Numbered from the stretch's first letter, positions 27,334 to 37,164 are shown. The stretch: 64,000 nt of DNA from an uncultured Thiotrichales bacterium (GCA_903881315.1 CAIRSR010000219.1:21860-85859); one strand, 5' to 3'. Numbers and translations: made by a program. Notes: generated from the letters alone by a model not told the origin.

Positions 27334-27846
27334 ATGGGTAACGAGGGTGAGCAGCATGTCGTGGTAGGGCGCGTTGTCGGCGTCTTTGGGGTACGTGGCT
27401 GGGTCAAGGTGCAATCCTATACCCAACCCCGAGAGAATCTCCTGAACTACCAACCCTGGCTGCTGGTCAGCCCCGGTTTCGCCCATGAGCGGGCGTTGTT
27501 GGCCAGTCGGTTTAGCAATAAGGGGCTCTTGGCGTTGCTCGCTGGTTGCAGCGACCCCACAACGGCGCTTCCTTTGGTCGGTTGCGAAATCGCTGTGCCG
27601 CGTGGGGTATTTCCCGCCCCCGAGGCAGGCGAGTACTACTGGACTGACTTAGTAGGGCTGCAGGTCGTCACCTTGCAGGGCGTGGCACTCGGGCAGGTGG
27701 TGAATCTTCTGGAAACTGGGGCCAATGACGTACTGGTCGTCCAGGGTGAGCGGGAGCGGCTCATCCCCTACCTCCCAGAACAGGTGGTGCATGAAGTCGA
27801 TCTGGCTGGTGGGCGTCTCGTGGTAGATTGGGATCCGGAGTTTTAA
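27334..27846 (+). CDS. rimM: Ribosome maturation factor RimM
   Basis: Assists assembly of the 30S head by binding S19. 170 residues. N-terminal RimM domain: [23 protein letters not shown]-terminal PRC-barrel: [21 protein letters not shown] and [10 protein letters not shown], with [13 protein letters not shown] at the end. It is 15 bases downstream of rpsP and 4 bases upstream of the trmD GTG start, so the operon is tightly coupled. Confidence 0.95.
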   Translation: MGNEGEQHVVVGRVVGVFGVRGWVKVQSYTQPRENLLNYQPWLLVSPGFAHERALLASRFSNKGLLALLAGCSDPTTALPLVGCEIAVPRGVFPAPEAGEYYWTDLVGLQVVTLQGVALGQVVNLLETGANDVLVVQGERERLIPYLPEQVVHEVDLAGGRLVVDWDPEF

Positions 27847-27850
27847 TGCT

Positions 27851-28570
27851 GTGCATCTCAGTGTCGTCACTCTCTTCCCCGAGATGTTTGATGCCTTACA
27901 CTACGGTATCACCGGGCGGGCGTTGCGCACAGAGGCATTGTCTCTTGACCTCTGGAACCCACGCGACTACACCTCCGACCGCCACCGTACGGTAGACGAC
28001 CGTCCCTACGGCGGCGGCCCAGGCATGGTCATGAAGATACAACCCCTTGCGGACGCCGTATGCGCTGCACGGGTAGCGATGGGCGGCACGGCTCCGGTGG
28101 TATATCTCTCACCCCAGGGGCGACCACTAACCCAAGCCCTATTGGCTGGACTCGCCGCGCAACCGACGCTTATCTTGATCGCGGGTCGCTACGAGGGCGT
28201 GGACGAGCGTTTTATTGAGGCAGAGGTAGATTGGGAATTGTCGATCGGTGACTATGTGCTGAGTGGCGGTGAACTGGCGGCAATGGTGGTGATCGATGGC
28301 CTAACACGCCTCCTCCCAGGCGTCTTAGGTCACCCAGCGTCGGCGGCGCAAGACTCTTTTGTGCATGGTCTACTCGATCATCCCCACTACACTCGCCCAG
28401 AGGTATACGCCGGGCAACCGGTACCGAGCATCCTGCTGTCGGGCGACCATGAGGCGATCCGACGCTGGCGTCTTAGCCGTGCGCTGTACCGAACTCGCGA
28501 GCGCCGCCCGGATCTGTGGGCCGAGCTTGAGTTGAGTAACGAACAACGAGCCTTATTAGAAAACACTTAA
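27851..28570 (+). CDS. trmD: tRNA (guanine-N1-)-methyltransferase TrmD
   Basis: SPOUT-fold enzyme that makes m1G37, preventing frameshifting. 239 residues from a GTG start. Conserved segments: [45 protein letters not shown] (quoted in parts: [17 protein letters not shown]), the AdoMet knot [23 protein letters not shown] and [16 protein letters not shown]. The start position follows the E. coli protein, whose N-terminus is MWIGIISLFPEM. Third gene of the S16 operon. Confidence 0.97.
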   Translation: MHLSVVTLFPEMFDALHYGITGRALRTEALSLDLWNPRDYTSDRHRTVDDRPYGGGPGMVMKIQPLADAVCAARVAMGGTAPVVYLSPQGRPLTQALLAGLAAQPTLILIAGRYEGVDERFIEAEVDWELSIGDYVLSGGELAAMVVIDGLTRLLPGVLGHPASAAQDSFVHGLLDHPHYTRPEVYAGQPVPSILLSGDHEAIRRWRLSRALYRTRERRPDLWAELELSNEQRALLENT

Positions 28571-28600
28571 ATTCCTATACCCATTGTGATGGAGCTTCAA

Positions 28601-28945
28601 ATGAGTACTCTTCTACAACAAGTCGAAGCCGAGCAGATGACGCGCCCTATCCCTGATTTTCGCCCGGGCGATACGGTGGTCGTCCAAACCCGCGTCAAGG
28701 AAGGTGAACGCGAGCGTTTGCAGGCCTTCGAGGGCGTGGTCATTGCCCGCCGCAATCGCGGCCTTGGCTCTTCCTTCATCGTGCGCAAGATGTCTCACGG
28801 CGAGGGCGTAGAGCGCACCTTCCAGACCTACAGCCCCACCACCGCCGAGATCCTCATCAAGCGCCGTGGTGCGGTGCGTCGCGCCAAGCTCTATTATCTG
28901 CGCGAGCGGAGTGGTAAGTCGGCCCGTATCAAGGAAAAGCTGTAA
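28601..28945 (+). CDS. rplS: 50S ribosomal protein L19
   Basis: Large-subunit protein at the 30S interface. Starting at 28601 ([12 protein letters not shown]) gives 114 residues, against 115 in E. coli, and puts GGAG 6 bases upstream; an ATG five codons earlier is less likely. Family stretches: [36 protein letters not shown] (in parts), [16 protein letters not shown] and [15 protein letters not shown]. Last gene of the rpsP operon. Confidence 0.96.
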   Translation: MSTLLQQVEAEQMTRPIPDFRPGDTVVVQTRVKEGERERLQAFEGVVIARRNRGLGSSFIVRKMSHGEGVERTFQTYSPTTAEILIKRRGAVRRAKLYYLRERSGKSARIKEKL

Positions 28946-29017
28946 GAAGACGCCCGCCCGTTCCTCCCTTGCGATCACAAGACGATGGCGAGGACGGGCG
29001 CGACCGAGACCAGGGCT

Positions 29018-30073
29018 ATGCCCGTCACTAACCTGACGTTGGTGGTTCCGGAACTGCTGCGCGAGACTTCTGTCCGCCTTCCCGCCCTAGAGCGCCTCCT
29101 GGCTCGCTCGGATCCACTCCCCTGCGCCGTCGCGGAGGGGGGTGTCGTCCCCCTGCTCTTCCAGATCTTTGGGATTGCATCGGATCCGCTGCCGATCGCG
29201 GCGGTTACTCGTGCCTTTGATAGCCAAGACCCGACACCGGGCTGGTGGCTGCGCGCCGACCCGGTTCATCTACAGATCAACCAGTCCACGGTGCGGCTGT
29301 TCGACCAGCGGGTACTCCGCCTCGCAGCCAACGAGGCCGAGCGCCTCGCGGCAGAGGTCTCGGCAACAGACCATCCTCCGCCCTCTTCACAACAAGATTT
29401 TCGTTTGGAAGCGCTTCACCCCACGCGCTGGTACCTGCCACTCGCAACACCCGCCCACATCCAAACGTCGCGTTTGGCCACAGTGCATGGCCAGGACATC
29501 CGCCACTATCTACCCGAAGGCAAAGACGGCAAGGCCTGGCAGCGGTGGTTGAATCACTGCCAGATCCTCCTGCACAACAGCCCCGTCAACGCGGAACGCG
29601 AGGCCCGAGGTGAAGCGCCGATAAACAGCGTGTGGCTCTGGGGCGAGGGGGAGACCCCGAACGTCATCAAGGGCACATTCAGCCACGTCTGGAGCGATGA
29701 ACCCCTAGCGCTAGGACTGGCCCTCCTCGCGAAGACCCCCTACGACGCACAGCCCGAGAACGCAGAGGATTGGCTTTATCAAACCAGCCGTCGTTCGACC
29801 GGAAAAGACCTGGTCGTATTACAAGATCTGCTGGATCTGTCCGAGGCCGCACCGTCCATCAACCCCGCCGAGGATTGGCAAAGCGCACTGAACCGCCTTG
29901 AGCAAACGTGGTTCGCCCCCTTGCTCGCCGCCCTGCAAACGGAAACACTGGCGAGCCTGACCCTGTATCCCTGCCCTGCCCCACCACGCACCATCACCGG
30001 GACACAGCTCCGGCGGCGCTGGTGGCGTCGTGGTCGAGCATTGGGGGGTTATGTGGTAAAGGTTGCCCTATAG
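29018..30073 (+). CDS. COG4255-type uncharacterised protein (phosphoglycerate-mutase-superfamily-like)
   Basis: About 351 residues from MPVTNLTLVVPELL; an ATG eleven codons earlier (28985) is an alternative. It has the segments I associate with a proteobacterial family annotated as regulatory or iPGM-like (COG4255): the PELLR opening, GWWLRADPVHLQI, LEALHPTRWYLPL, a WQRWLNHCQILLHNSPVNAEREARG stretch and INSVWLWGEGE. No alkaline-phosphatase metal motif set is obvious to me, so catalysis is unproven. It lies 72 bases after rplS and overlaps by 6 bases, tail to tail, the operon at 30068-34487. Confidence 0.7.
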   Translation: MPVTNLTLVVPELLRETSVRLPALERLLARSDPLPCAVAEGGVVPLLFQIFGIASDPLPIAAVTRAFDSQDPTPGWWLRADPVHLQINQSTVRLFDQRVLRLAANEAERLAAEVSATDHPPPSSQQDFRLEALHPTRWYLPLATPAHIQTSRLATVHGQDIRHYLPEGKDGKAWQRWLNHCQILLHNSPVNAEREARGEAPINSVWLWGEGETPNVIKGTFSHVWSDEPLALGLALLAKTPYDAQPENAEDWLYQTSRRSTGKDLVVLQDLLDLSEAAPSINPAEDWQSALNRLEQTWFAPLLAALQTETLASLTLYPCPAPPRTITGTQLRRRWWRRGRALGGYVVKVAL

Positions 30074-32413
30074 AATCCGATCTTCCGCCAGCTTTTTTAG
30101 GAACCAGAATCGTTCCGCGTCGTATCTCATGACACTATGAAGATCAATATTCTTCTGACTCAGCCACTCAAGTACATCCTTTCTCGCAGCATTCTTTCTT
30201 CCCTGATCCTTCGCTAGAAGGAGGGTTCCAATCTTCCGAATAGTCTCAACACAAAAAGATGGAACAAGACCGCCGCCGATCCGCAAAATATTGTCCTCTA
30301 AGGCTCCTAAATAAACCGCGCAATCTGTTATTGGTAGTGGCATATCCTCATCTGTGAAACGCAACAAGACGGTCATGTACCAGCTGGTCAATAAACTTCT
30401 CTCGATAGAGAGAACCACGTTTTCACGTTCCTCGCTTGTCCTGAGAATATCGATCGCTTCAACAAGCTTACCCTGGATGCTTCCAAGCGACGGAATCGAA
30501 TCTGGAATCCTGGCTTTTAGCATCGTACGATGTAGATGGTAAGTAATGAAAAGCGCCAAACGCTCCGCATTAAAACGACACGGCGCTGCTTTCAGTGGTG
30601 CATAGTTGGCGCGATCCCGCTCATAGGCAGCCTCAGCCTGATCCAAAAGTTTCACAATGGCCGACAGGTCAGTCACACTACGAGCACTATGGCGCAATGC
30701 CACCGCCCGCAGGAAGGCCGCTTCTCTCCCGGAAACACGCTCCGGCTTATCTCGCTCTGCAATGGCAAGGGCCCGACTAGCAAGGATTGCAGATACCCGC
30801 CATCTGTTGTCAGCTGCGAAAAAGAAACCCAACCCCAGAAAGAACGCATACCCTGAACTATCTTCCTTGTTCAACTGCCTCAATGCCTCATCCCATTGCG
30901 CAGCGGTCAGACCTCCCGCTTTAAATCCCCTAAGCACCTGCTCTATAAAGTTACTCGTTGCGCTGAGACGGTCAAATACCAGCATTGGTGGAGTACGCGA
31001 GGGAATATCGTCGGTTGACGATGCCCTGTTCAATCTGGCGCTGAGCAGACTATAACCACCCTCTGCAGCCACGCTGAAACAATCTTCCCAAGTCTCACGT
31101 ATGCGTGTATCTATTGCTTCCTTTAACTGCTCAATCACTTTTACATATTCCTCAACGACACCGCGCTCTCTGGCTGTTGTTAGCTGAATTGCAATAGACG
31201 ATTGCTGGCGATCTAACACAAGGTTCCTGGTGTAGCTCGACCATGCTTGTGTAAGTTTCGCTTTTATATGTGGCCGACTATGTATTAGCGGCGCGACCCA
31301 CTCTTCTAATTCTCGTTCGGATTTATTCAATAGTTTATCTAACGAACCTCCAAAGTCATCTGTCCCTGGATTTAGTTCCCCCAACCAAGTATCGAGCCAC
31401 TGATCGAATTGAGTATCCACAGAAGTACTAGGCCACATTTGGTCTGCATCTTCTGGTGGGGCCAAGACGCCAGGTTCCGCCAAATAAGCCCTAGGGTGAC
31501 GTAAGAATAATTCAGCAAAGCTATGTTCCGATCTCCCCCAACACACTTCTTCGGCAGCTGCATACATGGCATGATCGCCGGTAATCAACACAACACGGTG
31601 CGTCGCCCCCTTTTCAGCTTCGGATAGAATCAGTTTAGAATTGATCCATTCGAGACGAGCGAGAACCTGTGCATCAGATTCTATTAATACCGTATCGTGA
31701 GGCATACCTTTTTTCTTACGCAACCTATCAAACCATGCTTCACGCAGCAAACGGAATCGTAGACGATCTGCCAAATCAGTCGGGGGCTCCAGGGCGACGC
31801 GCAAAACTGTGTCATCTACCATACGATTGTCGATAAGGTACTCCGGCGGAGCAATCCTGGCTTCCCGTAACAACAACCCGAATCGGCGAAGCTCAGCATT
31901 AGCGCCTTTCTGTCCAAGAAGAAAAAGAGAAATTTGACTGGCATGCTCTGCAAGCATTTCCGCTGCTTTCGCCGGATCAGTATCAGACATGCTGACGGAC
32001 TGATGAACTAGCCCCTTGAAGGCATCAAACCCCTCAAGAACTTTGACTACTTCCTGTTCCGCATCACGGGACACCGCCGTAAATACATCGTCAACCTCCT
32101 CACCCATTGGCGGCAAAATCACCAATGGTAGGTCACCACTTAACTGATGAAATATAAATTTTGCGAGGGCCTCACCAAGAGCAATAACTATTTGGGGATC
32201 TTCATCCGGGAAAATCTCCGCATAACCCTTTCTACGTTTCGTGTTAGGAGCCACCACCCACGGGTTTGTGTATAACTTCACAATATCCGTATCAATCGCA
32301 TGGAGCAACGCACCTCCCCGCGCCACAAGAATTCGGTCTCGACGACGCGGGATCAGCCATCGCCGCTGCTCTGCAGCGGAACGAACATAGGATGCGAGAT
32401 CATTTTGGGTCAT
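30068..32413 (-). CDS. Large protein with N-terminal PIN-like nuclease domain, third gene of an unknown operon
   Basis: 781 residues. The first 300 or so carry the acidic pattern of PIN-domain RNases: AIDTDIVKLY (D41, D43), PPMGEEVDDVF (E105/E106), IESDAQVLARLEWI (D247) and VLITGDHAMYAAA (D280), with FLRHPRAYL after it. The spacing between the second and third acids is longer than in toxin PINs, so this is a large PIN variant. The remaining 480 residues are mostly helical with no motif I recognise (for example ALASRALAIAERDKPERVSGREAAFLRAVALRH in parts), perhaps repeat-like. Its ATG overlaps the stop of the previous gene as ATGA. I infer RNA cleavage; the target is unknown. Confidence 0.6.
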   Translation of the reverse strand: MTQNDLASYVRSAAEQRRWLIPRRRDRILVARGGALLHAIDTDIVKLYTNPWVVAPNTKRRKGYAEIFPDEDPQIVIALGEALAKFIFHQLSGDLPLVILPPMGEEVDDVFTAVSRDAEQEVVKVLEGFDAFKGLVHQSVSMSDTDPAKAAEMLAEHASQISLFLLGQKGANAELRRFGLLLREARIAPPEYLIDNRMVDDTVLRVALEPPTDLADRLRFRLLREAWFDRLRKKKGMPHDTVLIESDAQVLARLEWINSKLILSEAEKGATHRVVLITGDHAMYAAAEEVCWGRSEHSFAELFLRHPRAYLAEPGVLAPPEDADQMWPSTSVDTQFDQWLDTWLGELNPGTDDFGGSLDKLLNKSERELEEWVAPLIHSRPHIKAKLTQAWSSYTRNLVLDRQQSSIAIQLTTARERGVVEEYVKVIEQLKEAIDTRIRETWEDCFSVAAEGGYSLLSARLNRASSTDDIPSRTPPMLVFDRLSATSNFIEQVLRGFKAGGLTAAQWDEALRQLNKEDSSGYAFFLGLGFFFAADNRWRVSAILASRALAIAERDKPERVSGREAAFLRAVALRHSARSVTDLSAIVKLLDQAEAAYERDRANYAPLKAAPCRFNAERLALFITYHLHRTMLKARIPDSIPSLGSIQGKLVEAIDILRTSEERENVVLSIERSLLTSWYMTVLLRFTDEDMPLPITDCAVYLGALEDNILRIGGGLVPSFCVETIRKIGTLLLAKDQGRKNAARKDVLEWLSQKNIDLHSVMRYDAERFWFLKKLAEDRIL

Positions 32414-33438
32414 AGCGTCACATTCTGTCCTGAGTGGGATGTTCTTTTAAATACATTACTCATGTATCCTTTAATCTCCTGCTCCAATTCTATGATTGAC
32501 ATGTCAGCCACTGCATGTTCATAGACTGGCAATTTTGCAGGACGAGTAAAATCAGGACGATGCAGTTTACTTGCCTGTTCCTTGACGACAATAAACTCAC
32601 CCGGGTTACTACGAAGACTGATCACAACCTCTACGCCTTTGTTCTCAAGCCTTAACGGGCTATCCGGTGAAAACAACAGTGCGTCAATTAACGAGTCATC
32701 AGGGGATGTTTTCGTAGCTGAGGCATAGGGACTAAGCATATCCAGATCGTGCAGAGCAGATTCTAGATTAATGAATCCGATGATTGCAAAAATCCTATGC
32801 GCAACACGCATCCTCACCGTACCATCTTTGTCGTAACGAATGAATTGTTCAATCAGTTTCTTCCGTAATCCAGGAAGCGCGAGATGCGCCACTAAACCGG
32901 CACTATCCACCTGGCACAAAGCAATGAGAGCAGTGCTCGCATGTGCCGACTTGAAATTCGCACTACCAACCAACGCTTGAAGACAACGCTTAGCATCCTG
33001 TCTACCTGGGGTAGAAAGCCTGGCCACAGTGTACAGTGTCAGTGCAAACAACCCATCCCTTCCTTCAGGATCTGACTGACCAAAAAAACCATTCCCAATC
33101 TTAGCAGCCAACACGTTGAGAACTGGATAGGCCGAAATGGATACAGCAATGGTAAGCAATTGCTCAGCGACCAGAACGTAGCGTACCTGCGGTTCCAGCG
33201 AAGACAACACCTGCGCCACCGCCAATTTTAGGTTGTCCCTGTGATAAGCATTTACGCCATCGGCAAAAGCGCGTAGACCTAAGGCCAATGATCCAGTGCG
33301 CAGTATGAGGTGAGCGGCCTCAGGAAAAGCAGCCGGACCAGCATCTTCCAAAACGTACGACTCGACACCAACCCGCACCCAGCGCTCAAACTGCGCAAGA
33401 TCCCACATAACTTTCTTCGTTGCTTTAGAATCGTTCAT
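32410..33438 (-). CDS. Unknown helical protein, second gene of the PIN operon
   Basis: 342 residues, not recognised. It is predicted largely helical, with leucine- and alanine-rich helices (RTGSLALGLRAFADGVNAYHRDNLKLAVAQVLSSLE in parts), compatible with HEAT-like or other solenoid repeats. No catalytic motif, signal peptide or membrane helix is visible. Near the C-terminus is a more polar part, VISLRSNPGEFIVVKEQASKL and PVYEHAVADMSIIELEQEIKGY. Both ends overlap neighbouring genes by ATGA, so all three proteins are made from one message and probably in fixed ratio. Confidence 0.65.
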   Translation of the reverse strand: MNDSKATKKVMWDLAQFERWVRVGVESYVLEDAGPAAFPEAAHLILRTGSLALGLRAFADGVNAYHRDNLKLAVAQVLSSLEPQVRYVLVAEQLLTIAVSISAYPVLNVLAAKIGNGFFGQSDPEGRDGLFALTLYTVARLSTPGRQDAKRCLQALVGSANFKSAHASTALIALCQVDSAGLVAHLALPGLRKKLIEQFIRYDKDGTVRMRVAHRIFAIIGFINLESALHDLDMLSPYASATKTSPDDSLIDALLFSPDSPLRLENKGVEVVISLRSNPGEFIVVKEQASKLHRPDFTRPAKLPVYEHAVADMSIIELEQEIKGYMSNVFKRTSHSGQNVTL

Positions 33439-34487
33439 GTTACTAATCCAAGTATAGCGCTTCTCAAAAAAACCTTATCCCTTCCCCTAGCAAGACGGTC
33501 GGAGAATTTAGTATCATCTGTCAACTCTTTGCGGGAACGCACCGTTCGTCCGACTGGGTGAACATTAATATCCTTAATGGAATTAATGGCTATAGAATGA
33601 CATACCCGTTCAACCCCACCATCAATGACTGCCTCTCCTTTCTCCAGTTTTGCCAAATCTGTAGCGCACCCCCATGCAGCGTGGCGTTTCCTACCGTCGT
33701 CCGGACTCGCCTTGAACCTACGATGCCCCCCTGCATCAATAGCTGTCGGGCGCCCAGCCAATACAGAAGCCAATACGGAGACATCAAATTCCAGCGCCAG
33801 CAGATCCACACCCTCGTCGATATGAATCAATCCAAGCCAATCACAAATCCCATCGGCATCACGCTCATGAATAAGCTCACGAATTGAATCACATGTTGTA
33901 TACCAAAACACTCCGCCGGGACGTCCCAAATGCACACCGCCCTTAAGACGAGCGGCACGAGCAGATGTTGGTATACCACCAATCATTGTGCGTAACGCGA
34001 CCCCATCCGAGGTTGTATCGAGTGTAACCGTCCCCAAAAGGTCGTCTCTCTGGTCTGCCCCGAGAACACTAAAGAAAACCTCTGCACCAACCGTGGTCAG
34101 CATGCATCCATCCCCGCCAGAGACTTCATCATCCGTACCCCACTTGCAAAGAACACGAAATTCAGGTTTTATACCTAATGATTCGAGATCGGGATAGGAG
34201 ATGCACAGCTTCGCCCAGTAATCAGGATCCAACTTCAATAGATCTAATGTTGCAAACAGCGGATCCGGATCCACCAGAATCGGTGGCGTGTTTTCCACAA
34301 TGGGTAGCGCATTACGCCACCACAAAAAGAACTCACGGATCTCATCTCGCTTCAAGAGCGAGTCTTCATGACAATCCACAAAATTCCACAACACGATATG
34401 TCCGCGTGGATCGGAAAAAAGGCGATCGATCAGTTCGTGCATGCGATATCCTATCAATCTGTGCGTCGATTGGGTGCTTCGTGGCAT
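33435..34487 (-). CDS. Unknown protein, first gene of the PIN operon
   Basis: 350 residues from the ATG at 34487, which has GGGGTGA five bases upstream; the frame is open to 34520. Not recognised. The N-terminal half is mixed (HELIDRLFSDPRGHIVLWNFVDCHED), the middle contains GGDGCMLTTVGAEVFFSVLGAD and a glycine-rich GGIPTSARAARLKGGVHLGRPGGVFWY, and the tail includes GGHRRFKASPDDGRKRHAAWG. C-x-W and D-rich patches are seen but no known active site. Being first and coupled to a helical protein and a PIN-like protein, it could be a sensor or adaptor; that is inference. Confidence 0.65.
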   Translation of the reverse strand: MPRSTQSTHRLIGYRMHELIDRLFSDPRGHIVLWNFVDCHEDSLLKRDEIREFFLWWRNALPIVENTPPILVDPDPLFATLDLLKLDPDYWAKLCISYPDLESLGIKPEFRVLCKWGTDDEVSGGDGCMLTTVGAEVFFSVLGADQRDDLLGTVTLDTTSDGVALRTMIGGIPTSARAARLKGGVHLGRPGGVFWYTTCDSIRELIHERDADGICDWLGLIHIDEGVDLLALEFDVSVLASVLAGRPTAIDAGGHRRFKASPDDGRKRHAAWGCATDLAKLEKGEAVIDGGVERVCHSIAINSIKDINVHPVGRTVRSRKELTDDTKFSDRLARGRDKVFLRSAILGLVT

Positions 34488-34726
34488 TATCACCCCATGA
34501 AGCGCCACATCATGGCTCATTCATGGGGCACCACGACAGACTACCAGCCTAGACTACACACCACAGCCCTCGCAACCCCCCCCCGTGTGTCAAAAAACCT
34601 GACACCCACAACTATCCCTATCGGGATATGTGAAATGATTGAAGTGGCCGCAGGGGACAAAAACAATAGACAGTACCCGCAGAAGTGACCGACATAATGT
34701 TGAACACCAGAGGAAACTGCAAAACA

Positions 34727-36097
34727 ATGACAAGCAACACCAGCCTCAATACCATCCTTGCGAAACTCAACACCCTAGCCAGTTTTGAGAAAACGGCAAA
34801 CCTACTAGACCTAAGCCCACTCGCGAGCATGAAACAATTGCTACGCGCCCTCGGTAATCCAGAACAACGCTACAAGATTATTCACATTGCTGGCACCAAT
34901 GGCAAGGGACAAACCGCCGCGATCATCTCAAGGCTATTAACCGAAGCAGGATTTCGGGTTGGCCTTTACACCTCACCGACTGTCCTTGATGTGCGGGAAG
35001 GGATCCAGATAGACAACGAGTTTATTCGAGAGGACGCCTTCGTGGCTGGCGGAGAAGCGGTTCTTAATACAATCGAGGAACATCAAGAAGATTTCTGCCC
35101 ATCCTACTTCGATACCATGACCGCGATTGCCTTCTATGCCTTCTATCAACAACAGGTAGACTGGGCGGTTATCGAGACCGGAATGGGAGGGACAACCGAC
35201 TCAACCAATACCGCACCAAAAGAGATCGCGGTCATCACCCCGATCAGCCACGACCACAGCGCATTTCTCGGCGAATCACTAGAGGATATCGCAGAGAGTA
35301 AGCTCGGCATTGTGACGCATGCCATGCCGGTCATCCTCGCAAGCCAGCAGATTGATATAAAGCAATATATTATCAAGAAACTGCAAGAGCGGGGATGCAC
35401 CCCCATCGACAGCGATCGTATCACGATAACGCCCCACTACCCAGAAGATCGCTACACGTTTGTCTTCATCGGGGGCGAGACATTTTCTCTTAGCTCACCC
35501 GAGAGAAGGATTCCAAGGCCAACTTTAGAGTGTATCAAAACGGCGCTCACCACCATCTCTCTTATCAAAGAAACGACGTTGGATGAACGAAGGCGCTATG
35601 CACAGGCTGCCCTTGCGGTTTCCCTACCCGGCAGATTGCAACTCTGCCACGAGATAAAATACAAACCGAGCGGGGCAATCCTCCCAACCGTCCTATTTGA
35701 TGGCGGGCACAATGCAGCAGCGCTCCAGGCACTGCACGAACACCTCCACGTTCTAGGAATAAAAGACTATAGCCTCGTGTTGGGAATGGCGCAGGATAAA
35801 TTATTAGAACACATCAACGCCCCTTTGCGCACACTCTGCGCCGAGGCAGGCCGGATTATTCTCTGCCAAGCCTCCTCGGCACGGGCAGCCAGCACCGATG
35901 CCTTGCAGCATTTCATCCTCGCACTTTCCCGAGAATCAGAAAAAAAGATCATCAAAGCGGAATCCGTCCAGGATGCGCTGCACCTGGTCGCTACGGAGCA
36001 AGTAGGCGCGGTAATCATCGCCGGATCATTTTATCTACTCCAAGAGGCTTTTCCCTGGTTTGAACTCCCTCACTCCGTGCCACGGCCAAATTGTTGA
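34727..36097 (+). CDS. FolC-like (folylpolyglutamate/dihydrofolate synthase type) ligase
   Basis: Mur-ligase-fold enzyme of about 456 residues from ATG 34727; in-frame starts at 34685 (GTG) and 34697 (ATG) are possible. Motifs: P-loop HIAGTNGKGQTAA, GLYTSPTVLDVREGI, FDTMTAIAFYAF, IETGMGGTTDSTN (usual FolC: VEVGLGGRLDATN), ISHDHSAFLGESLEDIAESKLGI and LFDGGHNAAAL (usual DGAHNP). So it is a FolC relative with altered substrate-side residues. It could be the cell's only FolC or a paralogue joining another amino acid. It is divergent from the PIN operon and its last 28 bases overlap the end of the deacetylase-like gene. Confidence 0.8.
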   Translation: MTSNTSLNTILAKLNTLASFEKTANLLDLSPLASMKQLLRALGNPEQRYKIIHIAGTNGKGQTAAIISRLLTEAGFRVGLYTSPTVLDVREGIQIDNEFIREDAFVAGGEAVLNTIEEHQEDFCPSYFDTMTAIAFYAFYQQQVDWAVIETGMGGTTDSTNTAPKEIAVITPISHDHSAFLGESLEDIAESKLGIVTHAMPVILASQQIDIKQYIIKKLQERGCTPIDSDRITITPHYPEDRYTFVFIGGETFSLSSPERRIPRPTLECIKTALTTISLIKETTLDERRRYAQAALAVSLPGRLQLCHEIKYKPSGAILPTVLFDGGHNAAALQALHEHLHVLGIKDYSLVLGMAQDKLLEHINAPLRTLCAEAGRIILCQASSARAASTDALQHFILALSRESEKKIIKAESVQDALHLVATEQVGAVIIAGSFYLLQEAFPWFELPHSVPRPNC

Positions 36098-37164
36098 TCG
36101 TAGCGCAGAGTATCCCCGGGCTGACTCTCGTAACACGCCTCGGCAGCGACTGGCTGCCCCGCAAACAACAACTCGCTCACCGTCACAAAACGATAACCGC
36201 GCCGCTGCAGTTCTGGGATCAGCGCCGTCAGCGCCTCGGCTATGTGCCAACCGCGACCATTGGCATGGGCCACCACGATAGACCCAGGCCGGATCTGGCT
36301 TAGAATGGCGCGGACAATCCGCCCGGCGTTCTGATCACGCGCTGGGTCACCGGCAATGACGTTCCACTGGATGGGGTAGAGCCCCTCGCCAGCCACCGCT
36401 GCGAGCGCCTTCTCATCACACGCCCCGTACGGGAAACGAAAGACTACCGGCAGCGACGGTATGCGTGTCGCAGCCTCCGCGCCCGTCGTGGCAGCACAGG
36501 GTAGCGCCAATAGACGTTCGCGCAGCAACTCGTACTCGGCCTGCGTCCATTGCACCTGATCCAACAGCTCGGTATCGCGCAATACCCGCAGGTTACCGTA
36601 CGACCAAGCGTTATTGCCTATCTCAAAGAGCGGGTCGGCAATGAGTTGCATCGCCTTTTCCTGGTGGGTGCGCAGCCATTTTCCCCCCGCAAAAAAGGTT
36701 GCCTTAACGTGCCGTGTACGCAGAACATTGACGAGTGCTGCGTCGTAACCAGTAACCTCAGTGGCCTTCTCGGACAGGTCGAAGGTAAGCGCAACGAGCT
36801 TCTCGTCGCCGCGTGGAGCAACATAGCGTATGGATCGGGCAAACCCCTCGGGCAGGGCTTGAGACGGGTGACTCGGTTTGGTACGCACCGGTGGTGTATA
36901 AACGGCGGGGAGGTCGATATAGATGGTGCGGTCGTGCGGCGTCCCACGCAAGGCCTCCGGCCCCCAACAGGCCTCTAGCAGGGAACGGGCACCGGGACGC
37001 GGCACAGACGCCGGGGGCGCTGAGTAGGCAGGGGTTGCTGCCTCGTCTAAGGCAAACTCAGTCGCCCCTTCTGCCAATACGTTGCCCGCCAGCAACAAGG
37101 CCATGCCTCCCACGATAACTGCGGCCCCCATCAGGCTCCACCAACGTACCGCACAAAACACCAT
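36070..37164 (-). CDS. Exported polysaccharide-deacetylase-like (NodB-fold) protein, metal site altered
   Basis: 364 residues with a signal anchor or signal peptide (WWSLMGAAVIVGGMALLLAG) ending near LAEGA; GGAGGG lies 6 bases before the ATG. NodB-fold segments are clear: VALTFDLSEKATEVTGYDAAL (D129), KATFFAGGKWLRTH, DPLFEIGNNAWSYGNL, VFRFPYGACDEKAL and GSIVVAHANGRG. In catalytic members the third reads EIGNH-x3-H and supplies two zinc ligands; here these are N185 and Y189. The TFDD motif is also TFDL, as in a known TFDL subfamily. Hydrolytic activity is therefore doubtful. It is divergent from tas. Confidence 0.85.
   Translation of the reverse strand: MVFCAVRWWSLMGAAVIVGGMALLLAGNVLAEGATEFALDEAATPAYSAPPASVPRPGARSLLEACWGPEALRGTPHDRTIYIDLPAVYTPPVRTKPSHPSQALPEGFARSIRYVAPRGDEKLVALTFDLSEKATEVTGYDAALVNVLRTRHVKATFFAGGKWLRTHQEKAMQLIADPLFEIGNNAWSYGNLRVLRDTELLDQVQWTQAEYELLRERLLALPCAATTGAEAATRIPSLPVVFRFPYGACDEKALAAVAGEGLYPIQWNVIAGDPARDQNAGRIVRAILSQIRPGSIVVAHANGRGWHIAEALTALIPELQRRGYRFVTVSELLFAGQPVAAEACYESQPGDTLRYDQQFGRGTE

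Noticed and set aside
28956..28998. Possible terminator after rplS (CGCCCGTTCCTC with GAGGACGGGCG)
   Set aside because: Arms differ by a bulge, are about 20 bases apart and no T-run follows; not strong enough to call.
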